Of a stretch of 64,000 bases of DNA, positions 19,375 through 28,400 are shown one piece after another (the first letter of the stretch is position 1; every line of letters starts with the position of its first letter). The DNA is from Christiangramia flava JLT2011. GTDB taxonomy: Bacteria; Bacteroidota; Bacteroidia; Flavobacteriales; Flavobacteriaceae. Where the stretch lies: contig NZ_CP016359.1 in assembly GCF_001951155.1 (NCBI RefSeq), positions 1,140,001 through 1,204,000 of the forward strand, given 5' to 3'. The notes under the pieces are model-generated. The model saw nothing but the letters and a program-made list of their open reading frames with translations. It did not search any database and had not been told where the DNA came from. The translations under genes were made by a program, and so were the position numbers.

Positions 19375-19582
19375 ATTTCTTTCCGAACATCCCGCCGAGC
19401 TTCCCGGCCATATCGCTGATGTTTTTCGCATTTCCTTCACCCTTCAAATAGGCATCAACCTGCCCTGCCATTGCATCTGGCATACGATCTTTTAGAATTC
19501 CGGCGACCACCTGTACGGCAATTTTAGCCTGACCTTCAGTGATTCCAGCTTTTTCAGCTACCATTTTGACTACTTCATCCAT
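19373..19582 (-). CDS. Small DUF2267-like protein of unknown function
   Basis: 69 residues, with no signal peptide or membrane segment. The sequence has a helical repeat-like form: VAEKAGITEGQAKIAVQVVAG, then LKDRMPDAMAGQVDAYLKG, then a Gly/Lys-rich tail KLGGMFGKK. The pattern 'K-(A/T)-G-I-(S/T)-E-x-Q-A' followed by 'P-x-x-x-A-x-Q-(V/I)-D' is one I associate with short DUF2267-type proteins. The role is unknown. It is convergent with lysS and has its own transcription unit. Start ATG at 19582. Confidence 0.7.
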   Translation of the reverse strand: MDEVVKMVAEKAGITEGQAKIAVQVVAGILKDRMPDAMAGQVDAYLKGEGNAKNISDMAGKLGGMFGKK

Positions 19583-19693
19583 AATGCTATTTTTTGAATT
19601 TTAATCTAACCTGAAATTATCAAAAACCGAGTAAACAATTGGCAATCAAACGCATTTATATTTATTTTAACTTTTTCTTAAACCTTTTCAAAA

Positions 19694-19725
19694 ATTCAGC
19701 GTCTAAGAAGCTGAATAAGCTTATT
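19694..19725. repeat. Compound inverted repeat upstream of the metalloprotease gene
   Basis: ATTCAGC (19694-19700) pairs with GCTGAAT (19710-19716). It is directly followed by the perfect palindrome AATAAGCTTATT (19714-19725), 20 bases before the start codon. It could be a 5'-UTR hairpin or a protein-binding site; nothing decides between them. Confidence 0.45.
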
Positions 19726-19744
19726 AACTGAAAAAAACCAACTT

Positions 19745-22249
19745 ATGATTAGAAAACAGAGCCTTCGGCTACTGCTGCTGGCGCTTTCCCTATCTGCTTC
19801 GGGCTGCGCCGTTTTCAATCCCGATTCCATGAAAGAGCCTGTTGCACAGGCAGCGGGTGAGGAAACTAAGAAAGACGATAAAGACGGCATGAAACCTTAT
19901 AATAAGGTTATTACTAAGGATGCTAAAAGCGACGCCGGACTTTTTACCGTTCACAAAGTAAAAGACAAATATTACTACGAAATCCCAGACAGCCTTTTCA
20001 ATCGTGAAATGCTTACCGTAACCAGGATTGCCAAAACGGCGACAGGAATTGGTTTTGGTGGCGGAAAGGAAAACACGCAGGTGCATCGCTGGCAACGAAA
20101 AGGAGATAAAGTACTGCTTCGCGTGGTTTCTCACGAGATCTACGCAGCCGATTCTCTTCCCATCCACGAAGCGGTGGTCAATTCCAATTTCGAACCGATC
20201 ATCCAGAGCTTCGATATCAAAACGGAAAAGAAAGATTCTACCGGCACTGCCGCGGTAATAGATGTGACCGATCTTTATACCAAGGATGTACAGGCGCTTG
20301 GTTTGCAGGACAACACGCGTAAACGCTATAAAGTTTCCAGGCTGGACGATTCCCGTTCTTATATAGATACCATCAGGAGTTACCCGGAGAACATCGAGAT
20401 CAGGCACGTGAAAACTTATAATGCGGGTGAGCCGCCTTCGAATGAAAGTACCGGGTCCATTTCCATGGAATTCAGTAATTCCATGATCTTATTGCCAAAA
20501 GTGCCAATGCAACGTCGCTATTACGATCAACGCGTAGGTTGGTTCACAACCGGCCAGACAGATTATGGCCTGGATGAGCAAAAAAGCAAAACCATTCAGT
20601 ACCTGGATCGCTGGAGACTGGAAGTGAAACCGGAAGATATGGAGAAATTCAAGGCCGGTGAACTGGTGGAGCCCAAAGAACCAATCGTGTACTATATCGA
20701 TCGTGCAACCCCTGAAAAGTGGAGACCATATATCAAAGAAGGTATCGAAGACTGGCAGAAAGCTTTTGAAGCAGCCGGTTTCAAAAATGCCATTTTGGCT
20801 AAAGATGCTCCCACGCCGGAAGAAGACCCAGACTGGAGCCCGGAGGATGTTCGGTATTCAGTTGTTCGTTACCTGGCTTCTCCAATTCCCAACGCTAATG
20901 GACCTCACGTGAGCGACCCGCGTTCCGGGGAGATTTTGGAATCTGATATTAACTGGTATCACAACGTCATGACCCTTCTGAGAAACTGGTATTTTGTGCA
21001 GACAGCTGCCATTAATCCGGAAGCTCAGAATGTGAAATTTAAAGACGAGATCATGGGACGCCTGATTCGTTTCGTTTCCTCGCATGAAGTTGGGCATACG
21101 CTTGGGCTTCCGCATAACATGGGAAGCAGTGTGGCCTACAAAGTAGAAGATCTTAGAGATCCCGAGTTTACTCAAAAATATGGAACAGCGCCTTCCATCA
21201 TGGACTATGCGCGCTTTAATTACGTGGCGCAACCGGAAGATGGAGATGTGGCAATGATGCCAAATATTGGCCCGTATGATAAATATGCGATCGAATGGGG
21301 ATACCGCCCAATTCCGGGGAAAAATGCAACTGAAGAAAAGCCTATTTTGGACGATTGGATCCTGGAACACGCCGGTGACCCGATGTATCGCTTCGGAAGA
21401 CAGCAAAGTGGCGGAGTTATTGACCCAAGCTCACAGACAGAAGATCTTGGCGACGATGCCATGCTGGCCAGTGAATACGGAATTAAGAACCTGAAGCGCA
21501 TCGTTCCAAACCTCATCGAATGGACAGCGGAAGATGGTAAGGATTACGAAGACCTTGACGACCTTTACGGACAGGTGCTTTCCCAATACAACCGCTATAT
21601 GGGCCATGTGGCGGCCAACGTAGGCGGTGTTTACGAAATCTATAAAACCTACGACCAGGAAGGCGCCGTATATACACATGTAGATAAAGAAACACAGCAA
21701 CGTGCCATGAAGTTTCTTCAGGAAAACCTTTTTGAAACTCCGGAATGGCTGATCAATCAGGATATTTTCAATAAAATTGAATTCGACGGAAATATCGAAC
21801 GGGTTCGCGGGATGCAGCAACGCGCACTGAACAACATCCTGGACTTCGGAAGAATGTCTCGCTTGATGGAAAATGAAGAGATCAATGGCAACAAAGCTTA
21901 CTCTCTTTTAGACATGATGACCGATCTTCGAAAAGGTATCTGGAGTGAAATCTATTCTGGCCAGAAGGTGGACCGTTACCGTCGTAACCTTCAAAGAGCT
22001 TATATCGAAAGAATGGCGTATTTGATGAAGGAGGAACAGGATGAAATTCCTTCCAGATATCGCCGATGGGTCTCCAGAAGTGACGTGGACGTTTCTCAAA
22101 GTGATATTCGCCCGGTGGTTCGTGGAGAACTTAACACTTTGGAAAGACAGATCAGAAATTCACTTTACAGCTCCGGTGACAGGCTAACCCGTTACCACCT
22201 GCAGGATGCCCTGAAAAGAATCGATCTTATTCTGAATCCTGTAAACTAA
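19745..22249 (+). CDS. Zinc-dependent metalloprotease lipoprotein (Met-zincin, DUF5117/DUF5118 type)
   Basis: 834 residues. The lipoprotein signal ends LSASGC (Cys about residue 21). The N-terminal region (KVITKDAKSDAGLFTVHKVKDKYYYEIPD) is the DUF5118-like start, followed by a DUF5117-like beta-rich part. The catalytic zinc site SSHEVGHTLGLPHNMGS carries HExxHxxGxxH with a Met-turn-like SIMDYARFNY downstream, and a long helical C-terminal region follows. It is an extracytoplasmic peptidase. Substrates of this Bacteroidota family are not well known. An inverted repeat lies before the start and a terminator after the stop, so it is probably monocistronic. Confidence 0.92.
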   Translation: MIRKQSLRLLLLALSLSASGCAVFNPDSMKEPVAQAAGEETKKDDKDGMKPYNKVITKDAKSDAGLFTVHKVKDKYYYEIPDSLFNREMLTVTRIAKTATGIGFGGGKENTQVHRWQRKGDKVLLRVVSHEIYAADSLPIHEAVVNSNFEPIIQSFDIKTEKKDSTGTAAVIDVTDLYTKDVQALGLQDNTRKRYKVSRLDDSRSYIDTIRSYPENIEIRHVKTYNAGEPPSNESTGSISMEFSNSMILLPKVPMQRRYYDQRVGWFTTGQTDYGLDEQKSKTIQYLDRWRLEVKPEDMEKFKAGELVEPKEPIVYYIDRATPEKWRPYIKEGIEDWQKAFEAAGFKNAILAKDAPTPEEDPDWSPEDVRYSVVRYLASPIPNANGPHVSDPRSGEILESDINWYHNVMTLLRNWYFVQTAAINPEAQNVKFKDEIMGRLIRFVSSHEVGHTLGLPHNMGSSVAYKVEDLRDPEFTQKYGTAPSIMDYARFNYVAQPEDGDVAMMPNIGPYDKYAIEWGYRPIPGKNATEEKPILDDWILEHAGDPMYRFGRQQSGGVIDPSSQTEDLGDDAMLASEYGIKNLKRIVPNLIEWTAEDGKDYEDLDDLYGQVLSQYNRYMGHVAANVGGVYEIYKTYDQEGAVYTHVDKETQQRAMKFLQENLFETPEWLINQDIFNKIEFDGNIERVRGMQQRALNNILDFGRMSRLMENEEINGNKAYSLLDMMTDLRKGIWSEIYSGQKVDRYRRNLQRAYIERMAYLMKEEQDEIPSRYRRWVSRSDVDVSQSDIRPVVRGELNTLERQIRNSLYSSGDRLTRYHLQDALKRIDLILNPVN

Positions 22250-22270
22250 AGTTTTCTTAAATACTGAAGA

Positions 22271-22308
22271 TCAAAAAACTATCGTTTTAACAGCGATAGT
22301 TTTTTTTG
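22271..22308 (+). terminator. Terminator after the metalloprotease gene
   Basis: AACTATCG (22277-22284) pairs with CGATAGTT (22294-22301), followed by eight T and preceded by an A-run. Confidence 0.88.
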
Positions 22309-22373
22309 TGTTAAACTTTCGTATTCAGGCTGTTACTGGTAGTAAATTAGGAGAAACCATAAAAACATTTACG

Positions 22374-22856
22374 ATGAAAAAATATAGTTTATTACTGGTC
22401 ATGGTTTTCATGACTATGGTAGCTTTCGCCCAGGAAAAGAAGGGATGGGAAAAGAAAAGCAGCGATGAAATGGCCATGATGTATGCTGAAAAAGTAAGTT
22501 CGAAGTTGAGTTTAACCTCCGAGCAAAAAGAAAAAATCAAGGAAGCACAAATGAAACGCCTGAAAGACCAGAAAGAATTGATGGCCAAGCGTAAAGATCA
22601 AATGGCAGACGCAGAGGATATGGCCGATCAAACTGCCGACATGAAGGAAAAAAGAATGAAAATCCAGGAAGATTTTAAAGATGATATGCAGTCCATTCTC
22701 AATGAAGAACAATATGCCAAGTGGGAAAACATGCATCAGGAAGAAATGAAAATGATGAAAGGAAAGCACAAAGGCGACAAGATGAAGATGCATAAAATGA
22801 AGGATCAGAAGATGGAATCTGAAGATTCTGATGATGATAATTCAAGTTGGAAATAA
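22374..22856 (+). CDS. Spy/LTxxQ-like periplasmic protein with Met/Lys/His-rich tail
   Basis: 160 residues from the ATG at 22374, which opens directly on the signal peptide MKKYSLLLVMVFMTMVAFAQ. The mature part is almost wholly helical and very charged. It contains LSLTSEQKEKIKEAQMKRLKD, the L-T-x-x-Q type motif of Spy/CpxP relatives (in Bacteroidota DUF4890-like), and a second LNEEQYAKWENMHQEEM. The last third repeats Met, Lys and His (MKMHKMKDQKM). Spy-like proteins are periplasmic chaperones or stress sensors. The Met/His tail could bind metal, which would suit the copper island close by, but that is inference. A similar gene follows. Confidence 0.72.
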   Translation: MKKYSLLLVMVFMTMVAFAQEKKGWEKKSSDEMAMMYAEKVSSKLSLTSEQKEKIKEAQMKRLKDQKELMAKRKDQMADAEDMADQTADMKEKRMKIQEDFKDDMQSILNEEQYAKWENMHQEEMKMMKGKHKGDKMKMHKMKDQKMESEDSDDDNSSWK

Positions 22857-22875
22857 GAACAAAAACCAATAATTT

Positions 22876-22906
22876 ACGAAGGGGCAAAACAATGCCCCTT
22901 TTTTTA
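22876..22906 (+). terminator. Terminator after first Spy-like gene
   Basis: The stem GGGGCA (22881-22886)/TGCCCC (22893-22898) is followed by T7. Confidence 0.85.
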
Positions 22907-22961
22907 AATCCAGTATTTTTTTGACAATCAAATAATTGTATTAAAAAATCCTTTATTTATT

Positions 22962-23372
22962 ATGAAAAAATTTCTATTATTATACCTGTTGTTCAGCACA
23001 GCGGTAATTTTTTCCCAAGAACGCCCCTCGAGAGATAGCAATCTTTCAACAGAAGAAATGGCGACCCTTGCGGCAAAAAGAACTGCGATGCAGCTGGAAC
23101 TCCGTGCAGACCAGGAGCAGGCACTTCAAAAAATCTACCTGAAAAGGATAGATGAAGAAAAAACATTGCGTGCGGAAAGACAGGAGAAACTGAAAGGACA
23201 GCAGGAGGAACTGGCAGAAGAAAAAGACGCCCGGTTAGCAGACCGCCAGAAACTCACCGAAAAGTATAACGCACAGATTAAAGAAATATTAACTGCCGAG
23301 CAGTACACGAAATTCCTGCAATTACAGGAAAAACGCAGCAGAGGCAGGCAACGCATTGAAGGTTACAACTAG
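22962..23372 (+). CDS. Second Spy/LTxxQ-like periplasmic protein
   Basis: 136 residues. A signal peptide (MKKFLLLYLLFSTAVIFSQ) precedes a mature chain predicted to be one long charged helical hairpin, rich in Glu, Lys, Arg and Gln. Short motifs LSTEEMATLAAKRTAMQLEL and LTAEQYTKFLQLQEKR match the two LTxxQ-like positions of the preceding gene, so the two look like distant paralogues. It lacks the Met/His tail. A terminator lies between the two, so they are separately transcribed. Function is likely periplasmic and stress-related, not proven. Confidence 0.68.
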   Translation: MKKFLLLYLLFSTAVIFSQERPSRDSNLSTEEMATLAAKRTAMQLELRADQEQALQKIYLKRIDEEKTLRAERQEKLKGQQEELAEEKDARLADRQKLTEKYNAQIKEILTAEQYTKFLQLQEKRSRGRQRIEGYN

Positions 23373-23397
23373 TTTAATTTTATACTTGTTTGTGTTG

Positions 23398-23430
23398 GCG
23401 AGGAGGATCTTTTTAGATCCTCCTTTTTTA
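23398..23430. terminator. Bidirectional terminator
   Basis: The perfect 10-bp stem AGGAGGATCT-TTTT-AGATCCTCCT (23401-23424) is followed by T6 on the plus strand. It lies between convergent genes: the second Spy-like gene and the last gene of the metal island. Confidence 0.88.
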
Positions 23431-23432
23431 TT

Positions 23433-24665
23433 TTATGACACAAAATATTTCACGATGAGTCCGCCGGCTAACCACAGGTAACAAGCGAATGCAAGATATT
23501 TTAGCGTGTTTTCCAAAACTTTGCTTTTCGGAGCCATTTCTTTCATAAACATCACATCTTTTCTTTTGAAGAATCCGAGGTAGATCAGGTAACCGGAAAT
23601 TAAAAGGAAAACCATATTCAGCCAGAACGTATAATCAATTTTAAAATATTCCGTATCCTGAATTTTTACGGAAGAAGGATCTGGCAACATATTCAGTAGA
23701 TCGAAACCATAATGCAGGGCCAGTGACGCTCCCACCAGCGAGGTGAATAACAGGAACAGGATAAAAAAGCTCATTTTCCATCCATAGTATTTTGCATTGA
23801 TCCGAAGAATGGGGAACACTACCAGGTCACTAAAAATAAAAGCCATCACTCCGGCAAAACTCACCCCTTTTCCGAATAACAACGCAGCCAGCGGAATATT
23901 TCCCATGGAGCCTATAAAGGTCAAAAAAGCTGCTACCGGACCTACGATAATATGTTCCAGGATGGTAAAAAATCCAAAATCAGTATTTCCACCCTGACCA
24001 CTATTGATGAAAAGCGTCTGGAAAAAAGAATCTGGAACGAAAGCCGCAACGATCCCGGCAATGGTAAATCCAACGGTGACATCTTTCCAAACCATCTTCC
24101 ACTCCATCCCATACTGCTGCGAAACCTTCGCCCACCCGGTTTCCGACTTCATTTTTTCTTTCCAGGACTTGCTGGTCTCGTCTTCATCATCATCGGAGCT
24201 GTCCAGGCGCTCCTTTGCTTTTTTGATCAGTTTCTTAGGATTGATCAGTCGTATCAATAACCAGCTGATAAGAATCAGGATGATTCCGCCCAGGTATTCG
24301 CCAACCACGAACTGCCAGCCAAGAAAGATCGAGATAATGATTCCTAATTCGATCACCAGGTTGGTGGATGCCAGGAGAAATGCGATAGAAGAGACAAAAC
24401 TTGCTCCTTTTTTAAACAAACTTTTGGTGGAAGCCAGAGCGGCAAAACTGCAGGAACTACTGATGAAACCGAAAAAAGTGCCTAACAAAACTCCCTTCGA
24501 TTCGTTTTTTCCCATGGTTTGCTGCATTCGTTTTTCGGTGACAAATACCTGGATACAACTACTAATCACGTATCCAAGGGCAAATGCCCAGAGTGCCATC
24601 CAGAAAAACCCGGCTGAAGTATTCGCCGCTTCTCCCCATTTGCTTAAAAAATCTTCCTGCATCAT
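23433..24665 (-). CDS. ArsP/SO_0444-type permease, putative metal or organometal exporter
   Basis: 410 residues with about ten membrane helices in two halves joined by a charged loop of about 50 residues (LDSSDDDEDETSKSWKEKMK). The family features are seen: GTFFGFISSSCSFAALAS with vicinal Cys in the first half and GPVAAFLTFIGSMGNIPLAALLFGKGVSFAGVMAF in the second. This is the PF03773 permease family, whose members export methyl-arsenicals or are found with copper/zinc efflux genes. It is 13 bases after copA in the same direction, so it is probably part of the copper island and its last gene. The start is one of two consecutive Met codons. Confidence 0.85.
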   Translation of the reverse strand: MMQEDFLSKWGEAANTSAGFFWMALWAFALGYVISSCIQVFVTEKRMQQTMGKNESKGVLLGTFFGFISSSCSFAALASTKSLFKKGASFVSSIAFLLASTNLVIELGIIISIFLGWQFVVGEYLGGIILILISWLLIRLINPKKLIKKAKERLDSSDDDEDETSKSWKEKMKSETGWAKVSQQYGMEWKMVWKDVTVGFTIAGIVAAFVPDSFFQTLFINSGQGGNTDFGFFTILEHIIVGPVAAFLTFIGSMGNIPLAALLFGKGVSFAGVMAFIFSDLVVFPILRINAKYYGWKMSFFILFLLFTSLVGASLALHYGFDLLNMLPDPSSVKIQDTEYFKIDYTFWLNMVFLLISGYLIYLGFFKRKDVMFMKEMAPKSKVLENTLKYLAFACYLWLAGGLIVKYFVS

Positions 24666-24678
24666 TATAAAATTTTTG

Positions 24679-27189
24679 CTAGTTTAATTTTGCGCTTCTT
24701 AATCGCAGTGCATTCGCGATCACTGAAACAGAGCTGAAACTCATGGCGAGTGCTGCGATCATGGGCGATAAAAGGATTCCGAAAACAGGGTAAAGGACCC
24801 CCGCAGCAATCGGTACTCCGATAGTGTTATAGACCAGTGCGAAAAACAGGTTTTCTTTGATGTTTTTCATCACTTTTTCACTCAGCCTGATCGCTTTCAG
24901 CACACCTTGAAGGTCTCCTTTCACCAGGGTTATTTCTGCGCTTTCGATAGCCACATCGGTTCCAGTACCCATCGCGATCCCAATATCGGCCTGAGCCAAG
25001 GCTGGAGCATCATTGATTCCGTCACCGGCCATGGCAACCTTCAATCCGTCAGCCTGTAGCTTTTTCACCACTTCCTGTTTGTCCTGCGGAACCATTTCAG
25101 CCTTGAAATCGTCCAGGCCTAATTCCGAAGCGACGGCCGCCGCGGTTTTCTGATTATCGCCGGTAAGCATCACCACTTTCACGCCTTCACTTTGTAATTT
25201 TTGAAGGGTGCCTTTACTGCTCTCCTTTATTTTATCGGAAATGACCACGAAGCCGGCAAGTTTCCCTTCCACGCTCACATAAGAAACCGTCTTGCCCTTT
25301 TCCTGCTCGGCAGTCACTTTCTGAACAGCCACCTCGGGAAGTGAAATTTTTCTTTCCTTAAATAGGACATCGTTCCCTATAGCGATCTTTTTTCCATTTA
25401 CCTCAGCAATCACCCCTTTTCCGGTTACCGCTTCGAATTCAGTAGCATCGAAACGTTGAATCGCTTTATTTTCAGCATACTCAACAGTTGCCCTGGCAAG
25501 CGGATGCTCGCTTTGCGAATTGACCGCTGCAATGATCCCCGCCAGTTCTTCTTCGGAAAAGTTCTCCTGAAGGCTTACCACTTTTTCAACTGAAGGTTTT
25601 CCTTCAGTAATCGTCCCGGTTTTATCAATGATCAGCGTATCGATCTTATTCATTTGTTCCAAAGCTCGCGCATTCTTGATCAGTACGCCGTTCTGGGCGC
25701 CTTTCCCTACGCCAACCATGACCGACATTGGCGTGGCCAGACCCAGAGCGCAGGGACAGGCGATTATCAAAACCGCGATGGCATTTACCAAAGCGTAAAC
25801 GTAGGCCGGTTCCGGACCAATTGCCGCCCAAACAATAAACGTGATTACCGATACCAGGACCACAATTGGTACAAAATAAGCTGAAATCCTATCAGCCAGC
25901 TTTTGAATAGGCGCCTGGGAACGGCTGGCTTCATTAACCATTTTGATGATCTGTGCGAGCAGGGTTTCATCGCCAACTTTCTCGGCAATCATCGTAAAGC
26001 TTTGATTACCGTTAATGGTTCCGGAACTCACCTTGTCTCCTTCGGTTTTTTCAACAGGAACCGGTTCCCCGGTAATCATGGATTCATCAATACTGCTCTT
26101 ACCGGTTTTGATTTTTCCGTCTACCGGAATTTTTCCACCAGGTTTCACTCTTAACTCATCACCTTTTTCAATCGCATCTATAGCCACTGTTTCCTCTTGG
26201 CCATTTTTAACGCGAACGGCAGTATTAGGAGCCAGTTTCAGCAATTCTTTGATCGCTGAATTGGTTCGGCTGTGAGCTCTCGCCTCCAGTACCTGCCCCA
26301 GCATTACCAGTGTTAAAATCACTGTGGCAGCTTCAAAATATACGTGTACGGTCCCCGCTTCTGTTTTAAATTGTGCCGGGAAAAAGTCTGGGAAAAGCAA
26401 GCCAAATACACTGAAAATCCAGGCGATCCCTGAACCAATTCCGATAAGCGTAAACATGTTCAAATTCCAGGTTTTCACTGATCGCCAGGCTCTCTGGAAG
26501 AACATCCAGCAGGCGTAAAATACTACCGGTAGGGACAAACCGAACTGCACCCAGTTCCAGACCTGCAGATCAGCAAGATCATACAGCGGATTCTGATTCA
26601 GCATTTCAGACATGGCTATTAAAAAAACTGGCAAAGTAAACGCCACCGCGATCCAGAATTTTTTCAGCAGTTTTTTATAGGATTGGTCTTCAGCAGAAGG
26701 TGCAGGTTCTATGGGCACCAGATCCATCCCGCAAATTGGGCAATCTCCAGGTTGATCCCGAATAATTTCCGGGTGCATGGGGCAGGTGTAGTGACTTCCC
26801 TGTGAACGATAGCTCACCTCTTCGACCAGGTCCATCCCACAAACCGGGCAGTCTCCGGGTTGATCATAGGTCTTTTCACCCTCGCAATGCATTGGGCAAT
26901 ACCAGGTGCCTGTTCCTTTCCCTGATTTTCTCTTTTCTTTGTTTGGATGCGCATGTTCCTGATGAGTCCTTTCCTCACCAGGCATCATAATATGATAATT
27001 GCCACCTTCTTCCTGAAGCGCCTTTTCAAAGATTTCGACCTTTAGATGCTGTTTCATCTCGATTACAGCTTCAGCTTTTTCCAGGTTTACAAAAGCCTGC
27101 TCCACTCCCTCCACATTATTCAGCGTATGCTCCACATGAGACCGGCAGCCGTTGCAGGTCATCCCGGTAATTTTATATGTATGTTTCAT
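24679..27189 (-). CDS. copA: Copper-translocating P1B-type ATPase
   Basis: 836 residues. Domain order: an HMA metal-binding domain with GMTCNGC (Cys12, Cys15); two tandem heavy-metal-binding modules, CPMHCEG...[11 protein letters not shown] (about 98-121) and CPMHPEI...[11 protein letters not shown] (about 136-157); eight membrane helices; an actuator loop with TGEPVPVEK; the ion-path CPC motif (478-480); phosphorylation site DKTGT (Asp522); SEHPLA; and [13 protein letters not shown] with this architecture indicates Cu(I)/Ag(I) export from cytoplasm to periplasm. It lies within the minus-strand metal island, followed 13 bases later by the permease gene. Confidence 0.96.
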   Translation of the reverse strand: MKHTYKITGMTCNGCRSHVEHTLNNVEGVEQAFVNLEKAEAVIEMKQHLKVEIFEKALQEEGGNYHIMMPGEERTHQEHAHPNKEKRKSGKGTGTWYCPMHCEGEKTYDQPGDCPVCGMDLVEEVSYRSQGSHYTCPMHPEIIRDQPGDCPICGMDLVPIEPAPSAEDQSYKKLLKKFWIAVAFTLPVFLIAMSEMLNQNPLYDLADLQVWNWVQFGLSLPVVFYACWMFFQRAWRSVKTWNLNMFTLIGIGSGIAWIFSVFGLLFPDFFPAQFKTEAGTVHVYFEAATVILTLVMLGQVLEARAHSRTNSAIKELLKLAPNTAVRVKNGQEETVAIDAIEKGDELRVKPGGKIPVDGKIKTGKSSIDESMITGEPVPVEKTEGDKVSSGTINGNQSFTMIAEKVGDETLLAQIIKMVNEASRSQAPIQKLADRISAYFVPIVVLVSVITFIVWAAIGPEPAYVYALVNAIAVLIIACPCALGLATPMSVMVGVGKGAQNGVLIKNARALEQMNKIDTLIIDKTGTITEGKPSVEKVVSLQENFSEEELAGIIAAVNSQSEHPLARATVEYAENKAIQRFDATEFEAVTGKGVIAEVNGKKIAIGNDVLFKERKISLPEVAVQKVTAEQEKGKTVSYVSVEGKLAGFVVISDKIKESSKGTLQKLQSEGVKVVMLTGDNQKTAAAVASELGLDDFKAEMVPQDKQEVVKKLQADGLKVAMAGDGINDAPALAQADIGIAMGTGTDVAIESAEITLVKGDLQGVLKAIRLSEKVMKNIKENLFFALVYNTIGVPIAAGVLYPVFGILLSPMIAALAMSFSSVSVIANALRLRSAKLN

Positions 27190-27271
27190 GGACTAATTTA
27201 TTTATGGTAAAATTAAGCTGAATGTGCTACTTCTAAGTTCTAAATTTTGGGTGGAAACTTCTGAAATAAGA

Positions 27272-27331
27272 ACTGCCTGAAAAACCCGGATTATCAATTC
27301 TCTTTAACCCTCACCAGATTTTCCAGGCAGT
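27272..27331. repeat. Long-spaced inverted repeat between csp and copA
   Basis: ACTGCCTGAAAA (27272-27283) is nearly complementary to TTTTCCAGGCAGT (27319-27331), one mismatch or bulge, with a 35-base loop. It lies 20 bases after the Cys-rich protein gene and about 80 bases before copA. It may be an RNA hairpin that separates or tunes the two genes, or a terminator-like structure without a T-run. Confidence 0.4.
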
Positions 27332-27350
27332 AATCTTTGAAATATACTGT

Positions 27351-27665
27351 TTAATAAGCCTTACAGGCCTCTACACACTCACGACAGGCTTTTGCACAGG
27401 CCTGGCAATGATCGTGTTCATGTTTGCTACATTCATCTGCACAGGCTGTACAAACTTCAATACAATAATCAATTAGTCCCTGCACGTTTTGATATCCGGT
27501 AGCCAGTATCTGGTTTAAACTGGAACAAACTTCTGCACAAACCCGGTCTGTACGGATGCAGTCTTTCATCATTTTAACGTTCTCTTCATCCAGGCAGGCA
27601 TCGGCACAATAATTACAGTGGTTGATGCAATTCCCCAAGGCTGATATCAGCTTCTCATTTCTCAT
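27351..27665 (-). CDS. Four-helix-bundle copper-binding protein (Csp-like, DUF326)
   Basis: 104 residues with 16 Cys, mostly spaced CxxxC or CxxC along helices (CINHCNYCADAC, CIEVCTACADEC, CQACAKACRECVEAC). This is the arrangement of copper-storage proteins, where Cys line the core of a four-helix bundle and hold many Cu(I) ions. There is no signal peptide, so it should be cytosolic, like Csp3. It lies between the regulator gene and copA in the island. It could buffer Cu(I) before CopA exports it (inference). Start ATG at 27665. Confidence 0.93.
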   Translation of the reverse strand: MRNEKLISALGNCINHCNYCADACLDEENVKMMKDCIRTDRVCAEVCSSLNQILATGYQNVQGLIDYCIEVCTACADECSKHEHDHCQACAKACRECVEACKAY

Positions 27666-27796
27666 AACGTTGATTTTATTGGTTATAAGTTCAAATTAGC
27701 CAGTATCTACCTAAGAGGCTTTTAATATTTTGCAAAAAAATTATGGTTTTAAAGCTTTTTAACCCTGGAACCTTCATTTTATAAAAAACTTCACAC

Positions 27797-28363
27797 TTAA
27801 ATCGAATCTAAGGATTTTCGATCTTTCTCCGGCAAATCCCGAAACTGGGATGGTGTATAACCCGTTGATTTTTTAAAGAAGGTAGACAGGTAAGCCGGTG
27901 TGGAGAAACCTAGGCGATCAGCGATCTGGGCAATACTGAACTCATCATAGGCGAGCAGTTCCTTGATCCTCTCGATCTTCACTGAATTATAAAATGTTTG
28001 GATACTCTGCCCTTCGGCCTGCGTGAAAATATGCGTGATGTGGCTGTAATCATACGCCAGCCTGGAAGTCAGTATTTCTGAAAGCTTTGCTCCGGAATAA
28101 TCTTCCGCATATACCTCAGCGATGATCAGTGATTTGATCTGGCTAATGAGCCGGTCGTTTCGTTTCTCGATAAGTTCAAAGCCCACTTCGCTTAGCTGAG
28201 TTCCAAGTTCCAGCAATTTCCCATCTGCAGGAAGTTTTTCAAGCTCGGCAAAACCCAGCCCAATTTCCCGGAACGCGATCTCTTTGCTCTTGAGAATTTC
28301 CGAAACTGTCATGATGCACCGCTGGCACACCATATTTTTGATATAGATCCTGTTTTCCTCCAA
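27797..28363 (-). CDS. HMA-domain/AraC-type transcription regulator
   Basis: 188 residues. It opens IYIKNMVCQRCIMTV, the first strand and CxxC (Cys13, Cys16) of an HMA-like metal-binding fold of about 75 residues. A helical AraC-type DNA-binding domain follows (about 85-182) with SIAQIADRLGFSTPAYLSTFFKKSTGYTPSQFR. No ATG is available: the start is TTG at 28363, since the next Met (residue 11) would delete the first strand. The gene sits 36 bases after the DUF3347 gene in the same frame. The fusion suggests direct metal sensing, most likely of copper, and control of this island (inference). Confidence 0.85.
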   Translation of the reverse strand: MEENRIYIKNMVCQRCIMTVSEILKSKEIAFREIGLGFAELEKLPADGKLLELGTQLSEVGFELIEKRNDRLISQIKSLIIAEVYAEDYSGAKLSEILTSRLAYDYSHITHIFTQAEGQSIQTFYNSVKIERIKELLAYDEFSIAQIADRLGFSTPAYLSTFFKKSTGYTPSQFRDLPEKDRKSLDSI

Positions 28364-28373
28364 AGTATTTAAA

Positions 28374-28400
28374 GCCCGACATTCCTGCCGGGCATTTTTT
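28374..28400. repeat. Hairpin between DUF3347 gene and regulator gene
   Basis: GCCCG (28374-28378) pairs with CGGGC (28389-28393). The T-run is on the plus strand, so it is not a good terminator for the minus-strand genes here. It may reduce read-through or set regulator translation; the evidence is weak. Confidence 0.35.

Noticed and set aside
19790-20407. A 205-codon minus-strand frame antisense to the metalloprotease gene
   Set aside because: It has no family pattern, and the plus strand carries a complete metalloprotease.
24004-24687. A 227-codon plus-strand frame antisense to the permease gene
   Set aside because: The minus-strand frame encodes a clear permease family protein. The plus frame is rich in Ser, Pro, Lys and Arg, as expected from the complement of hydrophobic codons.
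28374-28400. Terminator for the DUF3347 gene
   Set aside because: The T-run is on the opposite strand to transcription, so it is kept only as a weak hairpin.
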